Below are positions 9,349-18,841 of a stretch of DNA of 64,000 bases, piece after piece. Origin of the DNA: an uncultured Prevotella sp. (GTDB taxonomy: Bacteria; Bacteroidota; Bacteroidia; Bacteroidales; Bacteroidaceae); the NCBI GenBank assembly GCA_944319915.1, contig CALUEY010000038.1, positions 25,980 through 89,979 on the forward strand, written 5' to 3'. The notes under the pieces were generated by a model that ran no database searches, was not told where the DNA came from, and saw only the letters and a list, made by a program, of their open reading frames with translations. The position numbers were made by a program, and so were the translations under genes. The stretch's first letter is position 1. The number at the start of each line of letters is the position of its first letter.

Positions 9349-11379
9349 TTACCATCGCCTAAACAGTTCAAAAGTGAATTTACTCCCGATTTCTTGCAGT
9401 TTGCCATTAAGGAAGCTGCCAAAGACACCTACGGAAAAATATCTGTTGGCGAGTCCGTACCCAATTTCTGAGTATGGGCGCGTGTGCTGTATCTGTAAGA
9501 GGTTTAGATATACTCGCTCTGTTTCAATATACCTGCCAACCAATGGAATCCATGTAAGAAGCAACAATGGTGAACCGTATGAAGCATTGGCTCTTAGATA
9601 GTAGCGCGAAGCATTATACCATGCACTGTTCAAAAGCTGGAAGTCGCCTGTCCAGTCGTCATCCCAGCCTCCGGGTATGTAATTCTCATGAAAGTTGGCA
9701 AAGTCTACGAAATAATCGGTAGACTTGTTCGTGTAAAAACCTCCGCCAACGCGCAAGCTGTATTGGCGCAGGCTGCGCAGGGCTTTCTTGAAAGATGCAT
9801 CAAACTCCCACCGCTCGTACTTTATGTTGGATTTAAGTATGTTGGTAAGGCCTCGCTCATAGTTGGCAGTGAAAGTAGGTCCGCCAGGGTATGGAACAAC
9901 AGAGAGCTTTACCACCGGTGCAAAGCTCCTGTAGTCAGAAGGCTTGCCCAATTGTTCCATCTCGGCTTCGTTTACGGCTGTCCGCCGATGGTATACAACG
10001 CCGAGTTGGACTCCTATACGTCTTGTAAGCAGTAGGTTTCCCGATATCCTAACCAGCTCGTCGTCAAAATAGTCTAAGTTTAGGGCCGAGAAGTCTATCG
10101 TGTCGCGGTTCTCTGCTCGTATGATGTCAAGTACGCTTGAATTGGCTATGCGGTTTCCGTTAGCCCACGAAATTTCAACCCAGCCATTGCGTCGGGAATT
10201 GAAAGTATAGCGGAGTGGGGTATTGAAAAAGAATTTCTTAATCTTAAAATTGTATCCTATCCGTGGCGAGAAAGTCAAGAAACGTTCGGGTGAGAAATTG
10301 TAGCGCGCCCCAATGTCCATCTTGTAGGCCAGACCTCTGCTGTTGCTGTAGCTCATGTAAAGGGGATTGAAAAGGGGAGATAACGTTACGGATACGTTTT
10401 GGTTGCTGGCATCTTGGCCGCTGATGATGTAGTCGTCAATTATGTCCCATGCTTTTTTCATCATCAAGTTTTTCTTCCCGGTTTCCTCTTTTCGTGCTGA
10501 ATCGGGAAGCTGGCCATTGTCCATCTCACTCTTTTCATATATAAGTTTCTCTATGGTTTCAAGCGAATCAGGCCTTACGGATTTTAGATAATCAGCGGAA
10601 GAATATGCCTTGGCAGAGTCTGGGGGCGAAATGGCACAGCCAAAATCAGCATAGAACCTCACGCGCAGATCATTGCCCATGAATTTGAACGTGGCCCTTG
10701 AATCGCACACTTTTGGCAGCAATGCATAAGGAGAATCACCTTCGCCCATTTTTGCGTTGACTGAAAAACGAACCATGTCGTATTCCCCATTGAAGCGTGT
10801 GCTTACTATCCGGCCAGTATATCTGTCGACAACAGCAAATCCATCAACAAGTTGTGTGTTGTCAAGCTTGGGCCGAAAGGTTATGCATACCTTTGAACTG
10901 TCAACTGTGCTTATCCTGTATCGATAGAAATACCTGTTGCTTCGATTGAACGGAGAGAGCATATATTCGCCAAAAAGCGATATTCCATAAAGGTTTGGTA
11001 TAATGAACTGCATCATTACGTTCATAGCCTTGCGGTTATGCGGAATTGTGCTTTTTAGGGTGCGCTGATTAATGTCGTAGTCTTCAATGGAGCGAAAGCT
11101 GATTGTTCCGATGTTCTCACCTATGTAGTTGCGGTTTCCTTTGGCAATTGAGAACATCGATGGAACGAAAAAAAGGGTAGGGTTGCGCCTTATAGTCCTG
11201 AATGTGTATTTTAAGTAAAAATCATCCTTGAACCCGGAGATGTTGGGGGCCATGTTCCTCTTATAGGAAAACAAGCGATCCATGACCAGCGAGTCTGCCA
11301 CGACCCTGGCAAAAATGATGCCGGGCATATATAGAAATATGCCCAGCACCAATGCTTTTATGAACGGCCAATATTTCAC
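9349..11379 (-). CDS. DUF5686 family outer-membrane protein
   Basis: A 676-residue predicted beta-barrel protein of the DUF5686 family found in Bacteroidetes. The first 25 residues (KALVLGIFLYMPGIIFA) look like a signal peptide. The C-terminal half has alternating amphipathic strands and ends in Phe-rich FELFRRW, typical of outer-membrane barrels. Many relatives carry an N-terminal carboxypeptidase-regulatory-like domain; here it is absent. The start codon is GTG, chosen because it precedes the signal peptide directly and a matched promoter lies just 5' of it. The exact function is unknown. It sits 50 bp downstream of the sigma factor gene but appears to have its own promoter. Confidence 0.8.
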   Translation of the reverse strand: MKYWPFIKALVLGIFLYMPGIIFARVVADSLVMDRLFSYKRNMAPNISGFKDDFYLKYTFRTIRRNPTLFFVPSMFSIAKGNRNYIGENIGTISFRSIEDYDINQRTLKSTIPHNRKAMNVMMQFIIPNLYGISLFGEYMLSPFNRSNRYFYRYRISTVDSSKVCITFRPKLDNTQLVDGFAVVDRYTGRIVSTRFNGEYDMVRFSVNAKMGEGDSPYALLPKVCDSRATFKFMGNDLRVRFYADFGCAISPPDSAKAYSSADYLKSVRPDSLETIEKLIYEKSEMDNGQLPDSARKEETGKKNLMMKKAWDIIDDYIISGQDASNQNVSVTLSPLFNPLYMSYSNSRGLAYKMDIGARYNFSPERFLTFSPRIGYNFKIKKFFFNTPLRYTFNSRRNGWVEISWANGNRIANSSVLDIIRAENRDTIDFSALNLDYFDDELVRISGNLLLTRRIGVQLGVVYHRRTAVNEAEMEQLGKPSDYRSFAPVVKLSVVPYPGGPTFTANYERGLTNILKSNIKYERWEFDASFKKALRSLRQYSLRVGGGFYTNKSTDYFVDFANFHENYIPGGWDDDWTGDFQLLNSAWYNASRYYLRANASYGSPLLLLTWIPLVGRYIETERVYLNLLQIQHTRPYSEIGYGLANRYFSVGVFGSFLNGKLQEIGSKFTFELFRRW

Positions 11380-11384
11380 GACTT

Positions 11385-11415
11385 CAAAAATAGCAATAAT
11401 ATTTGAAGCCGCAAA
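11385..11415 (-). promoter_or_regulatory. Promoter of DUF5686 gene
   Basis: On the minus strand: TTTG (11412-11415), 19-bp spacer, TATTTTTG (11385-11392). Transcription should begin about 2 nt before the GTG at 11379, so the mRNA would be almost leaderless. Confidence 0.65.
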
Positions 11416-11429
11416 AAATATAACTCTTT

Positions 11430-12302
11430 TTAGCCTAAATATTTCATGAGAATTTTGGCATTGCCGCTGTCGCGAAGTTTGGCAATGCTTTTCTCCCTTA
11501 TCTGGCGTACTCGCTCACGCGTTAGGCCGAGCTGGTCGCCAATTTCCTCAAGCCCCTTTTCATGGCAACCAATGCCGAAGCACTCCCTGATGATGGTTAT
11601 CTCCCTGTCCTTGAGCACTTTGTTCAAAACAGAATTAAGCTCCTGCGCCATTGACTCATGGTCCACGTGACGGTCGGTACGGCTATCCTCGCCACTTGCC
11701 ATTACATCTAGCATGCAATTGTCTTCTCCATCCTGAAAAGGCGCGTCAATGGATACGTGATGACCATCGGCCATAAGGCTCTGCCCAATTTTTTCTTCAT
11801 CAAGATTAGTTGCATCGCTCAGTTCTGATACTGATGGATGGCGCTGGTTCTCTTGCTCAAACTTATTGATTTCGTGGTTTATCTTGTTGAGCGAGCCTAC
11901 TTGGTTCAATGGCAAGCGGACAATGCGGCTTTGTTCAGCAATGGCTTGGAGGATGCTCTGCCTAATCCACCATACAGCGTATGAAATAAACTTGAAACCT
12001 CGAGTCTCGTCAAATTTTTGGGCGGCCTTGATTAATCCTATGTTTCCCTCATCAATCAAGTCCGTAAGCGTGAGTCCCTGATGCTGATATTGCTTGGCTA
12101 CAGATACGACAAAACGGAGATTTGCGGTTACGAGTTTGTCTTTTGCACGCTCCCCTTCGATGCCACCCTTGCGGATTTTCTGAGCAAGTTCAATTTCCTC
12201 GTCAATAGAAATCAACGGGGCACGCCCAATTTCCACAAGGTACTTATCCAGTGCTTCACTTGAACGGTTTGTAATGCTCTTTTGAATTTTTAATTGCCTC
12301 AT
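11430..12302 (-). CDS. rpoD: Primary RNA polymerase sigma factor (RpoD/SigA)
   Basis: The housekeeping sigma-70 factor, directing RNA polymerase to -33/-7 promoters of the kind seen throughout this window. The 290 residues are far shorter than E. coli RpoD because region 1.1 and the non-conserved insert are missing, which is normal for Bacteroidetes. Region 1.2 (ALDKYLVEIGRAPLIS) is near residue 17. Region 2 contains DLIDEGNIGLIKAAQKFD and FKFISYAVWWIRQSI, which hold the -10/-7 recognition and melting residues. Regions 3 and 4 follow, ending in the helix-turn-helix GLTRERVRQIREKSIAKLR. Its own promoter has a TAATTTTG box about 75 nt upstream. Confidence 0.96.
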   Translation of the reverse strand: MRQLKIQKSITNRSSEALDKYLVEIGRAPLISIDEEIELAQKIRKGGIEGERAKDKLVTANLRFVVSVAKQYQHQGLTLTDLIDEGNIGLIKAAQKFDETRGFKFISYAVWWIRQSILQAIAEQSRIVRLPLNQVGSLNKINHEINKFEQENQRHPSVSELSDATNLDEEKIGQSLMADGHHVSIDAPFQDGEDNCMLDVMASGEDSRTDRHVDHESMAQELNSVLNKVLKDREITIIRECFGIGCHEKGLEEIGDQLGLTRERVRQIREKSIAKLRDSGNAKILMKYLG

Positions 12303-12380
12303 ATCTGTTAATTAATGCCTAATGAATTCGTAAGTACTTGATAATCAAAAGCATATCCAATACTTTTCTCTAAAGCGGTG

Positions 12381-12388
12381 CAAAATTA
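12381..12388 (-). promoter_or_regulatory. -7 box of sigma factor gene
   Basis: TAATTTTG on the minus strand. No TTTG -33 box at the right distance. Leader to the start codon about 75 nt. Confidence 0.5.
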
Positions 12389-12495
12389 CGAAAAAAAACA
12401 ATATGTTGTACACCCAATATGCTGTTTTCAAGGTTAAAAAACACTAACAAAACATTTTTGCTCCCAAAAATTTTCTTTGTTTCAGCGACAATGAG

Positions 12496-12503
12496 TAACT
12501 TTG
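12496..12503 (+). promoter_or_regulatory. -7 box of 12520 gene
   Basis: TAACTTTG, with a TTTG 16 bp upstream (12476-12479, closer than the usual 19). Predicted leader is about 12 nt. Confidence 0.55.
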
Positions 12504-12519
12504 CACAAAGTGTAAGATT

Positions 12520-13152
12520 ATGAAAAAATGTATATTCTCATTATTAATTATATTCGCATCGCTTGTTGCTAAATCGCAGGAAATCCCAAACCAGATTAAC
12601 AGGACTACTGTTTTCGCCGAATTCAAGCCTGCTGTCATAACTCTGACAAGTGGAGAGTTGCTAAAACAAAACTATGCTAACATTTTCCTTAAAAACAGCT
12701 CCTTGCTCTACAAGCATGGTATATTTGACATGGAAGCTGACATTGAGCAAATTGAATCGGTTAAATTTGATGATTGCCTTTATGTGAAAGTCGACACGGT
12801 TCTTGCCAGAGTCATTGATTCAGTTGGCAACAAAAAAATGTTGTGCGCATCTTTTATTGATGTAGACGCTTATCGTACACGGCTGCTTAATGAGCATCAA
12901 GTGACAAATTTTGAACTTGGAGAGCACGTAAATGTTACATCGACAGATATCTCGGCCAACGAGCCAAAGGTATATCCACTTAATAACGTTTTTTATTTTG
13001 AGTTGGATGGAAAAACAGTTAAAGTTCAAGAGAGGAAACTGGACAAACTCTATAAGGGCGACAAAAAGCGTCTTTATAAAGTCATCATTCAGTCGGCTGA
13101 CTTTAGCTGGGAAAATCCTGTGTCACTAAGGAAACTGCTTGAGCTTCTATGA
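12520..13152 (+). CDS. Secreted protein of unknown function
   Basis: A 210-residue protein I do not recognise. Residues 1-19 (KKCIFSLLIIFASLVAKS) form a type I signal peptide with cleavage expected after the SQ region, so it should be periplasmic or outer-membrane associated. The mature part is mixed alpha/beta with many charged residues and no lipobox, no transmembrane helix and no recognisable catalytic motif. The pattern of a short strand-rich domain with VYPLNNVFYFELDGK in the middle resembles small Bacteroidetes proteins of unknown function. It has its own promoter and faces away from the sigma factor gene, with no operon partner. Base composition is more A/T-rich than most neighbours. 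Confidence 0.75.
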   Translation: MKKCIFSLLIIFASLVAKSQEIPNQINRTTVFAEFKPAVITLTSGELLKQNYANIFLKNSSLLYKHGIFDMEADIEQIESVKFDDCLYVKVDTVLARVIDSVGNKKMLCASFIDVDAYRTRLLNEHQVTNFELGEHVNVTSTDISANEPKVYPLNNVFYFELDGKTVKVQERKLDKLYKGDKKRLYKVIIQSADFSWENPVSLRKLLELL

Positions 13153-13409
13153 CATTCGCCTCAATTTCTTATTTTGTCTGCAACAAAGTGACAGGATAAG
13201 ACCATTTTGCGAATAACAGTCTTGTAATTCATCTTTTATTGCTTTGTGGTTGAACCGAAAATGGCAACCGTTCTATTTATCATAATGCGCGTTATGTATG
13301 AATTGTCAGTTTTTTCTCTATTCTCCAATTTCATCTCTCTTGCCTCTTGAAATCTTTTTAGACCTAAATGAGACATGAAGATGATTTTTTCGTAATTTGT
13401 AACTTATAC

Positions 13410-13441
13410 TTTGCAAATAATAAAATTAATTGCTATCTTTG
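13410..13441 (+). promoter_or_regulatory. Promoter of DUF4143-type ATPase gene
   Basis: TTTG 13410-13413, 20-bp spacer, TATCTTTG 13434-13441. The upstream in-frame TTG at 13411 is inside the -33 box, so translation must begin downstream of it. The rest of the 13153-13482 spacer shows nothing else. Confidence 0.7.
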
Positions 13442-13482
13442 CAGTTGAGTTGAGTAAAGACAACGAAAATCAAGAGTTTGAC

Positions 13483-14670
13483 ATGGAAGCTTTCTTTAGA
13501 ACCCATACTTACCTGGTTGAACATACTCATGCACCAGTACGTCGATTGCTGATGGATGAGATAGATTGGAACAACCGCATGATAGGCATAAAGGGTACTA
13601 GAGGAATTGGCAAAACAACTTTTCTCCTACAGTATGCCAAAGAAAATTTTGATATTCATGACAGGCGTTGCCTCTATGTCAACATGAACAATTTTTATTT
13701 TCAAGGCCGCGGAATATTTGATTTCGCTAAGGATTTCTATCAAAGCGGTGGCCGTGTTTTACTTATTGACCAAGTGTTTAAGGAGCCCAATTGGAGCAAG
13801 CAGCTACGAGAGTGCTATGACAAGTTTCCGCAACTAAAAATTGTTTTCACAGGATCTAGCGTCATGAGGCTTAAAGAGGAGAACCCAGAGCTAAACGGGA
13901 TTGTCAAGAGTTATAATTTGCGGGGATTTTCATTTAGGGAATTCCTTAATCTCTTGACTCACAATTCGTTTAGGCCATACACATTAGATGAGATATTGGG
14001 TAACCATGAACAAATTGTCAAGCAGATCCTGCCCAAAGTCTCTCCATACAAATATTTCATGGATTATATCCATCATGGGTTTTATCCTTTTTTCCAAGAA
14101 CAGCGGAATTACTCGGAAAACTTATTGAAGACCATGAATATGGTAACAGAGGTTGACATATTGTTTATAAAACAAATAGAACTGAAATATCTGACAAAAA
14201 TCAAGAAGTTGTTCTATCTGCTGGCCGTTAATGGATCCAAAGCCCCAAACATCAGCCAGCTGGCACATGACATTGCAACGAGTAGAGCGACTGTAATGAA
14301 CTACATAAAATATTTGGCTGACGCAAGGTTAATCAACATGATTTATCCTGTAGGGCAATTTTTCCCCAAAAAGCCAACAAAAGTTATGATGCATAACTCC
14401 AATCTTATGTTTGCAATTTATCCGATAACAGTTGAGTCACAGGACATTATGGAAACCTTTTTCGTCAATTCCATGTGGAAAGACCATCAAGTCAATCAAA
14501 GTTTGAGGGATAGTTTTTATACAATAGACAAGAGGCTTAAGTTCCAGATTTGTGATTCAAACGAATTTGGACGGACAAAAATCATGCCTGACACCTATTA
14601 TGCAAAATATAATACAGAAATTGGGAAAGGAAATCAAATTCCCCTATGGCTGTTTGGATTCCTATATTAG
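13483..14670 (+). CDS. AAA family ATPase with DUF4143 domain
   Basis: A 395-residue ATPase of the AAA_14/DUF4143 type, common in Bacteroidetes and of unknown role. After a short helical start, the Walker A GTRGIGKTTFL lies near residue 38 and the Walker B-like VLLIDQVF near residue 92, followed by the sensor-like FTGSSVMRL. The middle contains a helix-turn-helix-like stretch (SQLAHDIATSRATVMNYIKYL), and the C-terminal end PLWLFGFLY is the usual end of the family, so the gene looks complete. The ATG at 13483 is preferred because a longer reading from a TTG would begin within the promoter. These proteins are sometimes suspected of toxin-antitoxin or mobile-element roles; nothing nearby supports that here. 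Confidence 0.88.
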   Translation: MEAFFRTHTYLVEHTHAPVRRLLMDEIDWNNRMIGIKGTRGIGKTTFLLQYAKENFDIHDRRCLYVNMNNFYFQGRGIFDFAKDFYQSGGRVLLIDQVFKEPNWSKQLRECYDKFPQLKIVFTGSSVMRLKEENPELNGIVKSYNLRGFSFREFLNLLTHNSFRPYTLDEILGNHEQIVKQILPKVSPYKYFMDYIHHGFYPFFQEQRNYSENLLKTMNMVTEVDILFIKQIELKYLTKIKKLFYLLAVNGSKAPNISQLAHDIATSRATVMNYIKYLADARLINMIYPVGQFFPKKPTKVMMHNSNLMFAIYPITVESQDIMETFFVNSMWKDHQVNQSLRDSFYTIDKRLKFQICDSNEFGRTKIMPDTYYAKYNTEIGKGNQIPLWLFGFLY

Positions 14671-14750
14671 TAATGAAGGTTAAGCATTAAAATCAACAAA
14701 GAAGTAAATAACAACTTTTGTTTATTCATTAATATTTTATCTATTCAAAA

Positions 14751-17700
14751 ATGGCTAAAGAAAAAAAATTTATCACTTGTGATGGTAACGAGGCCGCTGC
14801 TCATGTGAGCTATATGTTCTCTGAAGTAGCAGCCATCTACCCTATCACTCCGTCATCTCCGATGGCAGAGCATGTTGACGAGTGGGCTGCCCGCGGTCGC
14901 AAGAACTTGTGGGGGCAGGAAGTCACAGTGCAAGAAATGCAGTCGGAGGCTGGTGCAGCGGGAGCCGTACACGGTTCGTTGCAAGCAGGTGCACTCACCA
15001 CAACTTTTACAGCATCGCAGGGACTCTTGTTGATGATTCCCAACATGTACAAAATTGCAGGTGAGTTGATACCTTGCGTGTTTGATGTTTCTGCACGTAC
15101 ACTTGCATCCCACTCTCTGTGCATATTTGGTGACCACCAGGATGTTATGGCCTGCCGCCAGACTGGTTTTGCCATGCTCTGTGAAGGCTCTGTACAGGAA
15201 GTAATGGACATGACAGCAGTTGCCCACCTTGCTTCATTGAAGACTTGTGTGCCGTTTGTGAACTTCTTTGACGGCTTCCGTACTTCACATGAATATCATA
15301 AGGTTGAGCTCATGCAGGAGGAAGACATCCGTCCGCTCGTAGACGAGGCTGATATTAAGCGTTTCCGCGACCGTGCTCTGTCTCCAGAGCGCCCCGTAAC
15401 ACGCGGTACCGCAGAGAATCCTGAAACATTCTTCACGCATAGGGAGGCTTGCAACGAGTATTATGACAAAGTGCCAGAAGTCGTTGAGATGTATCTTGGC
15501 AAAATCAGCGAAATCACCGGCCGTGAGTATCACCTCTTCTCTTATTATGGAGCCGAGGATGCTGACCGCATCATAATTCTCATGGGTAGTGCCACTGAAG
15601 CAGCCCGCGAGGCCATTGATTACCTCAATGCCAATGGCCAGAAGGTAGGCATGGTTTCCGTGCATCTCTATCGTCCGTTCTCTGTAAAGCATCTGCTGGC
15701 AGCCGTTCCAAAAACAGTGAAGCGTATCGCAGTACTCGACCGTACAAAGGAGCCGGGTGCAGAGGGCGAGCCTTTGTATCTCGATGTTAAGAGCGCATTC
15801 TATGACGTGGAGAATAAGCCGCTCATAGTTGGCGGACGCTATGGCTTGGGCTCCAGCGACACAACCCCAGCAAAGATTATCTCCGTGTTCAACAACCTTG
15901 CATTGCCTGAACCAAAGAATCACTTTACAGTGGGTATCGTGGATGATGTGACATTCACATCGCTGCCCCAGGTTGAGGAAATGGCACTCGGCGGCAAAGG
16001 AATGTTCGAGGCTAAGTTCTACGGCCTTGGCGCCGATGGTACGGTTGGTGCCAACAAGAATTCTGTAAAGATAATCGGAGACAACACCGACAAGCACTGT
16101 CAAGCATATTTCTCATACGACTCTAAGAAGTCTGGTGGATTTACTTGCTCGCACCTCCGCTTCGGCGACACCCCTATTCGTTCTACATATCTGGTAAACA
16201 CGCCTAATTTCGTGGCTTGCCACGTTCAGGCTTACCTCCACATGTACGACGTAACTCGTGGATTGCAGAAGAATGGGACATTCTTGTTGAACACCATCTT
16301 TGACGGCGATGAACTTGTAAACTTCATACCAAACAAGGTTAAACGTTACTTCGCCCAGAACAATATCACCGTTTATTATATCAATGCAACCAAAATTGCA
16401 CAGGAAATTGGATTGGGCAACCGCACAAACACCATCCTTCAGAGTGCGTTCTTCCGTATCACGGGTGTCATTCCTGTTGACTTGGCTGTCGAGCAGATGA
16501 AGAAGTTCATCGTTAAGTCTTATGGCAAAAAAGGTCAAGATGTCGTTGACAAGAACTATGCTGCCGTTGACCGCGGTGGAGAGTATAAGCAGCTGACTAT
16601 TGATCCTGCCTGGGCTAACCTGCCTGACGATGTTGTTAAGGAAGACGATGCTCCTGCATTCGTAAAGGAGTTGGTACGTCCTATCAACGCACAGGCTGGT
16701 GACCTGCTCAAAGTTTCCGACTTTGTTAACCATGGTACGATTGACGGTTCTTGGCAAGTGGGAACTGCGGCATACGAGAAACGTGGAGTGGAAGCTTTCG
16801 TGCCAGTATGGAATCCCGAAAACTGCATACAGTGCAACAAGTGTTCATATGTATGCCCTCATGCTGCCATACGTCCATTTGTCCTCGATGACAATGAGAT
16901 TAAGGGATTCAATTCGCCTACCATAGAGATGAAGGCTCCAGCCGCAATGAAAGGCATGCACTTCGTCATTGGCGTATCTGTAATGGATTGCCTTGGCTGT
17001 GGCAATTGCGAGGATGTATGTCCTGGCAATCCAAAGACAGGCAAAGCCCTTAAGATGGTGCCGTTTGCAGGCGATGAGAAGGGTGCAGCCAAGTGGGATT
17101 ACCTTGTAAAGGAAGTGAAGAGCAAGCAAAACCTTGTTGACATCAAGAGCAATGTGAAGAACTCACAGTTTGCACAACCTTTGTTTGAGTTCTCTGGCGC
17201 TTGCGCTGGATGCGGTGAGACACCTTATGTTAAGCTTATCTCACAGCTCTTCGGTGACCGCGAGATGATTGCCAATGCAACAGGATGCTCTTCAATCTAT
17301 TCTGCATCAATACCGTCAACACCTTATTGCACAAATGAAGAAGGTCATGGTCCTGCATTCAACAACTCACTGTTTGAGGACTTCTGCGAATTTGGAATGG
17401 GTATGGCTCTTGGAAACAAGAAAATGCGCCAGCGTATTGAGATGCTTCTTGGTGAGGCAATGGCCAAGGAAGACACCCCAGCCGACTTCAAGTCAGCTGC
17501 AGAAGAGTGGATTGCAGGAAAAGACAATGCCGATGCATCTAAGGCTGCAGCAGCCAAGCTCAAGCCGCTTATTGCTGCTGGAGCAGAGGCTGGGTGCGAG
17601 ATTTGCAAGGAACTGAAGACGCTTGATCATTATCTTGTTAAGCGCAGCCAGTGGATCATCGGTGGAGATGGCGCTTCTTACGATATTGGTTATGGAGGCC

Positions 17701-18329
17701 TTGACCACGTTATTGCCAGCGGTGAGGACGTAAATATCCTCGTTCTTGACACCGAAGTTTATTCAAACACTGGCGGTCAGGCATCAAAGGCCACTCCGCT
17801 TGGCGCCATCGCACAGTTCGCCGCTCAAGGTAAGCGCATCCGCAAGAAGGATCTTGGCATGATTGCCACCACCTATGGATACGTTTACGTGGCACAGATT
17901 GCAATGGGTGCCGATCAGGCCCAGTGCCTCAAGGCTATTCGCGAGGCTGAGGCTTACCATGGTCCATCACTTATCATTGCCTATGCACCTTGTATCAACC
18001 ACGGTTTGAAAGCCAAGGGGGGCATGGGTAAGAGCCAGGCAGAAGAGGCCAAGGCCGTTGAATGCGGTTACTGGCATCTGTGGCGTTACAATCCCGAGTT
18101 GGCAGAGCAAGGCAAGAATCCATTCTCGCTCGATTCCAAGAAGCCCGATTGGAGCAAGTTCCACGACTTCCTCATGGGTGAAGTTCGTTATCTCTCCGTC
18201 AAGAAGGCATATCCTGATGAGGCAGAAGAGCTCTTCGCAGAAGCCGAGCGTATGGCTCAGCTTCGCTACAAGAGCTACGTTCGCCAAACCCTCATGGATT
18301 GGAGCAACGAGAACGAACCTGAGGCATAA
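14751..18329 (+). CDS. nifJ: Pyruvate:ferredoxin (flavodoxin) oxidoreductase
   Basis: Oxidatively decarboxylates pyruvate to acetyl-CoA, passing electrons to ferredoxin; central to anaerobic energy metabolism. The 1192-residue single-chain form has all domains fused. The N-terminal pyruvate-binding domain begins with YPITPSSPMAEHVDEW. Two 4Fe-4S motifs follow: CIQCNKCSYVC near residue 691 and CLGCGNCEDVC near 745. A further cluster and thiamine domain begin with CAGCGETPY, with GDGASYDIGYGG near 972 and NTGGQASKATP near 1005 binding thiamine diphosphate and Mg. Length is normal. It is monocistronic, followed by a strong hairpin terminator. No clear promoter box was found in the 80-bp spacer upstream. 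Confidence 0.97.
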   Translation: MAKEKKFITCDGNEAAAHVSYMFSEVAAIYPITPSSPMAEHVDEWAARGRKNLWGQEVTVQEMQSEAGAAGAVHGSLQAGALTTTFTASQGLLLMIPNMYKIAGELIPCVFDVSARTLASHSLCIFGDHQDVMACRQTGFAMLCEGSVQEVMDMTAVAHLASLKTCVPFVNFFDGFRTSHEYHKVELMQEEDIRPLVDEADIKRFRDRALSPERPVTRGTAENPETFFTHREACNEYYDKVPEVVEMYLGKISEITGREYHLFSYYGAEDADRIIILMGSATEAAREAIDYLNANGQKVGMVSVHLYRPFSVKHLLAAVPKTVKRIAVLDRTKEPGAEGEPLYLDVKSAFYDVENKPLIVGGRYGLGSSDTTPAKIISVFNNLALPEPKNHFTVGIVDDVTFTSLPQVEEMALGGKGMFEAKFYGLGADGTVGANKNSVKIIGDNTDKHCQAYFSYDSKKSGGFTCSHLRFGDTPIRSTYLVNTPNFVACHVQAYLHMYDVTRGLQKNGTFLLNTIFDGDELVNFIPNKVKRYFAQNNITVYYINATKIAQEIGLGNRTNTILQSAFFRITGVIPVDLAVEQMKKFIVKSYGKKGQDVVDKNYAAVDRGGEYKQLTIDPAWANLPDDVVKEDDAPAFVKELVRPINAQAGDLLKVSDFVNHGTIDGSWQVGTAAYEKRGVEAFVPVWNPENCIQCNKCSYVCPHAAIRPFVLDDNEIKGFNSPTIEMKAPAAMKGMHFVIGVSVMDCLGCGNCEDVCPGNPKTGKALKMVPFAGDEKGAAKWDYLVKEVKSKQNLVDIKSNVKNSQFAQPLFEFSGACAGCGETPYVKLISQLFGDREMIANATGCSSIYSASIPSTPYCTNEEGHGPAFNNSLFEDFCEFGMGMALGNKKMRQRIEMLLGEAMAKEDTPADFKSAAEEWIAGKDNADASKAAAAKLKPLIAAGAEAGCEICKELKTLDHYLVKRSQWIIGGDGASYDIGYGGLDHVIASGEDVNILVLDTEVYSNTGGQASKATPLGAIAQFAAQGKRIRKKDLGMIATTYGYVYVAQIAMGADQAQCLKAIREAEAYHGPSLIIAYAPCINHGLKAKGGMGKSQAEEAKAVECGYWHLWRYNPELAEQGKNPFSLDSKKPDWSKFHDFLMGEVRYLSVKKAYPDEAEELFAEAERMAQLRYKSYVRQTLMDWSNENEPEA

Positions 18330-18374
18330 GCCTACACATACCTGCAATTTGGCTGATTAGCCAATATAATAATT

Positions 18375-18408
18375 GAATCCCGGCAAGCCACCATGCTTGT
18401 CGGGATTC
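18375..18408 (+). terminator. Rho-independent terminator of nifJ
   Basis: Arms GAATCCCGGCAAGC and GCTTGTCGGGATTC form a 14-bp stem (one G-U pair) with a 6-nt loop, followed by TGTTCTTT. It sits 45 nt after the nifJ stop. Confidence 0.8.
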
Positions 18409-18641
18409 TGTTCTTTGAACGAGATTCTTCACCCAAAACATTTATCTACTACCGCCACTTTTCAGACTTCATGCAGCTATAAAGTGCAAAAATCAGGTGT
18501 TTACTTGCTCAATAAAACAGTTTTATGTAATTCTGCGGTCATAAAATTAAAGAATAATTGCCTATGTAACATTACGGACAATAGACATATAGATAAAGAA
18601 GCGTTAGCTTTATTCTTGTTTCAGAAAATCGGCAAAATTGG

Positions 18642-18752
18642 ATGAAGCACACAAGAGTAAAAGTTGATGCTTACGCCTATGGCGTGGGCTTTTACTCGTA
18701 TATGTGTGCATGGTGTTTGCCGATACCTCTGAAACATAGACGAAGTTATTAG
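18642..18752 (+). CDS. Possible 36-residue small ORF over a hairpin
   Basis: An ATG at 18642 opens a 36-codon frame ending TAG at 18752, rich in aromatic residues and Cys (AYAYGVGFYSYMCAWC). Most of it overlaps a strong imperfect hairpin (18647-18709), so the sequence may instead be selected for RNA structure. No ribosome-binding site and only poor promoter matches. Coding status is uncertain. The rest of the 18330-18841 spacer contains only the nifJ terminator. Confidence 0.25.
   Translation: MKHTRVKVDAYAYGVGFYSYMCAWCLPIPLKHRRSY
18647..18709 (+). other. Long imperfect hairpin
   Basis: Nested pairings: GCACAC (18647-18652) with GTGTGC (18704-18709), GAGTAAAAG (18655-18663) with CTTTTACTC (18689-18697), and ACGCC (18673-18677) with GGCGT (18681-18685). 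It has no poly-T tail, so it is not a plain terminator. It could be a structured RNA or the leader of the lipoprotein gene. Confidence 0.5.
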
Positions 18753-18841
18753 TCCACGTTTTTTTATTGTCTAATTTTCAGATTTGGACTATCACGAATA
18801 GAATCCTTTCAAACAATATCAATCAAAAGAAATAGAAGAAA

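Noticed and set aside
13411-13482. Longer N-terminus of the DUF4143 ATPase starting at TTG 13411
   Set aside because: The TTG lies inside the -33 promoter box; the ATG at 13483 follows the -7 box.
13483-14670. DUF4143 ATPase as part of a defence or mobile island
   Set aside because: No toxin, integrase, IS or repeat boundary near it; neighbours are housekeeping genes.
15285-16103. 272-residue minus-strand open frame within nifJ
   Set aside because: Shadow of nifJ coding; sequence has no recognisable domain and lies fully inside it.
18373-18645. 90-residue frame overlapping the nifJ terminator
   Set aside because: It begins with TTG inside a strong hairpin terminator and shows no homology or start signal.
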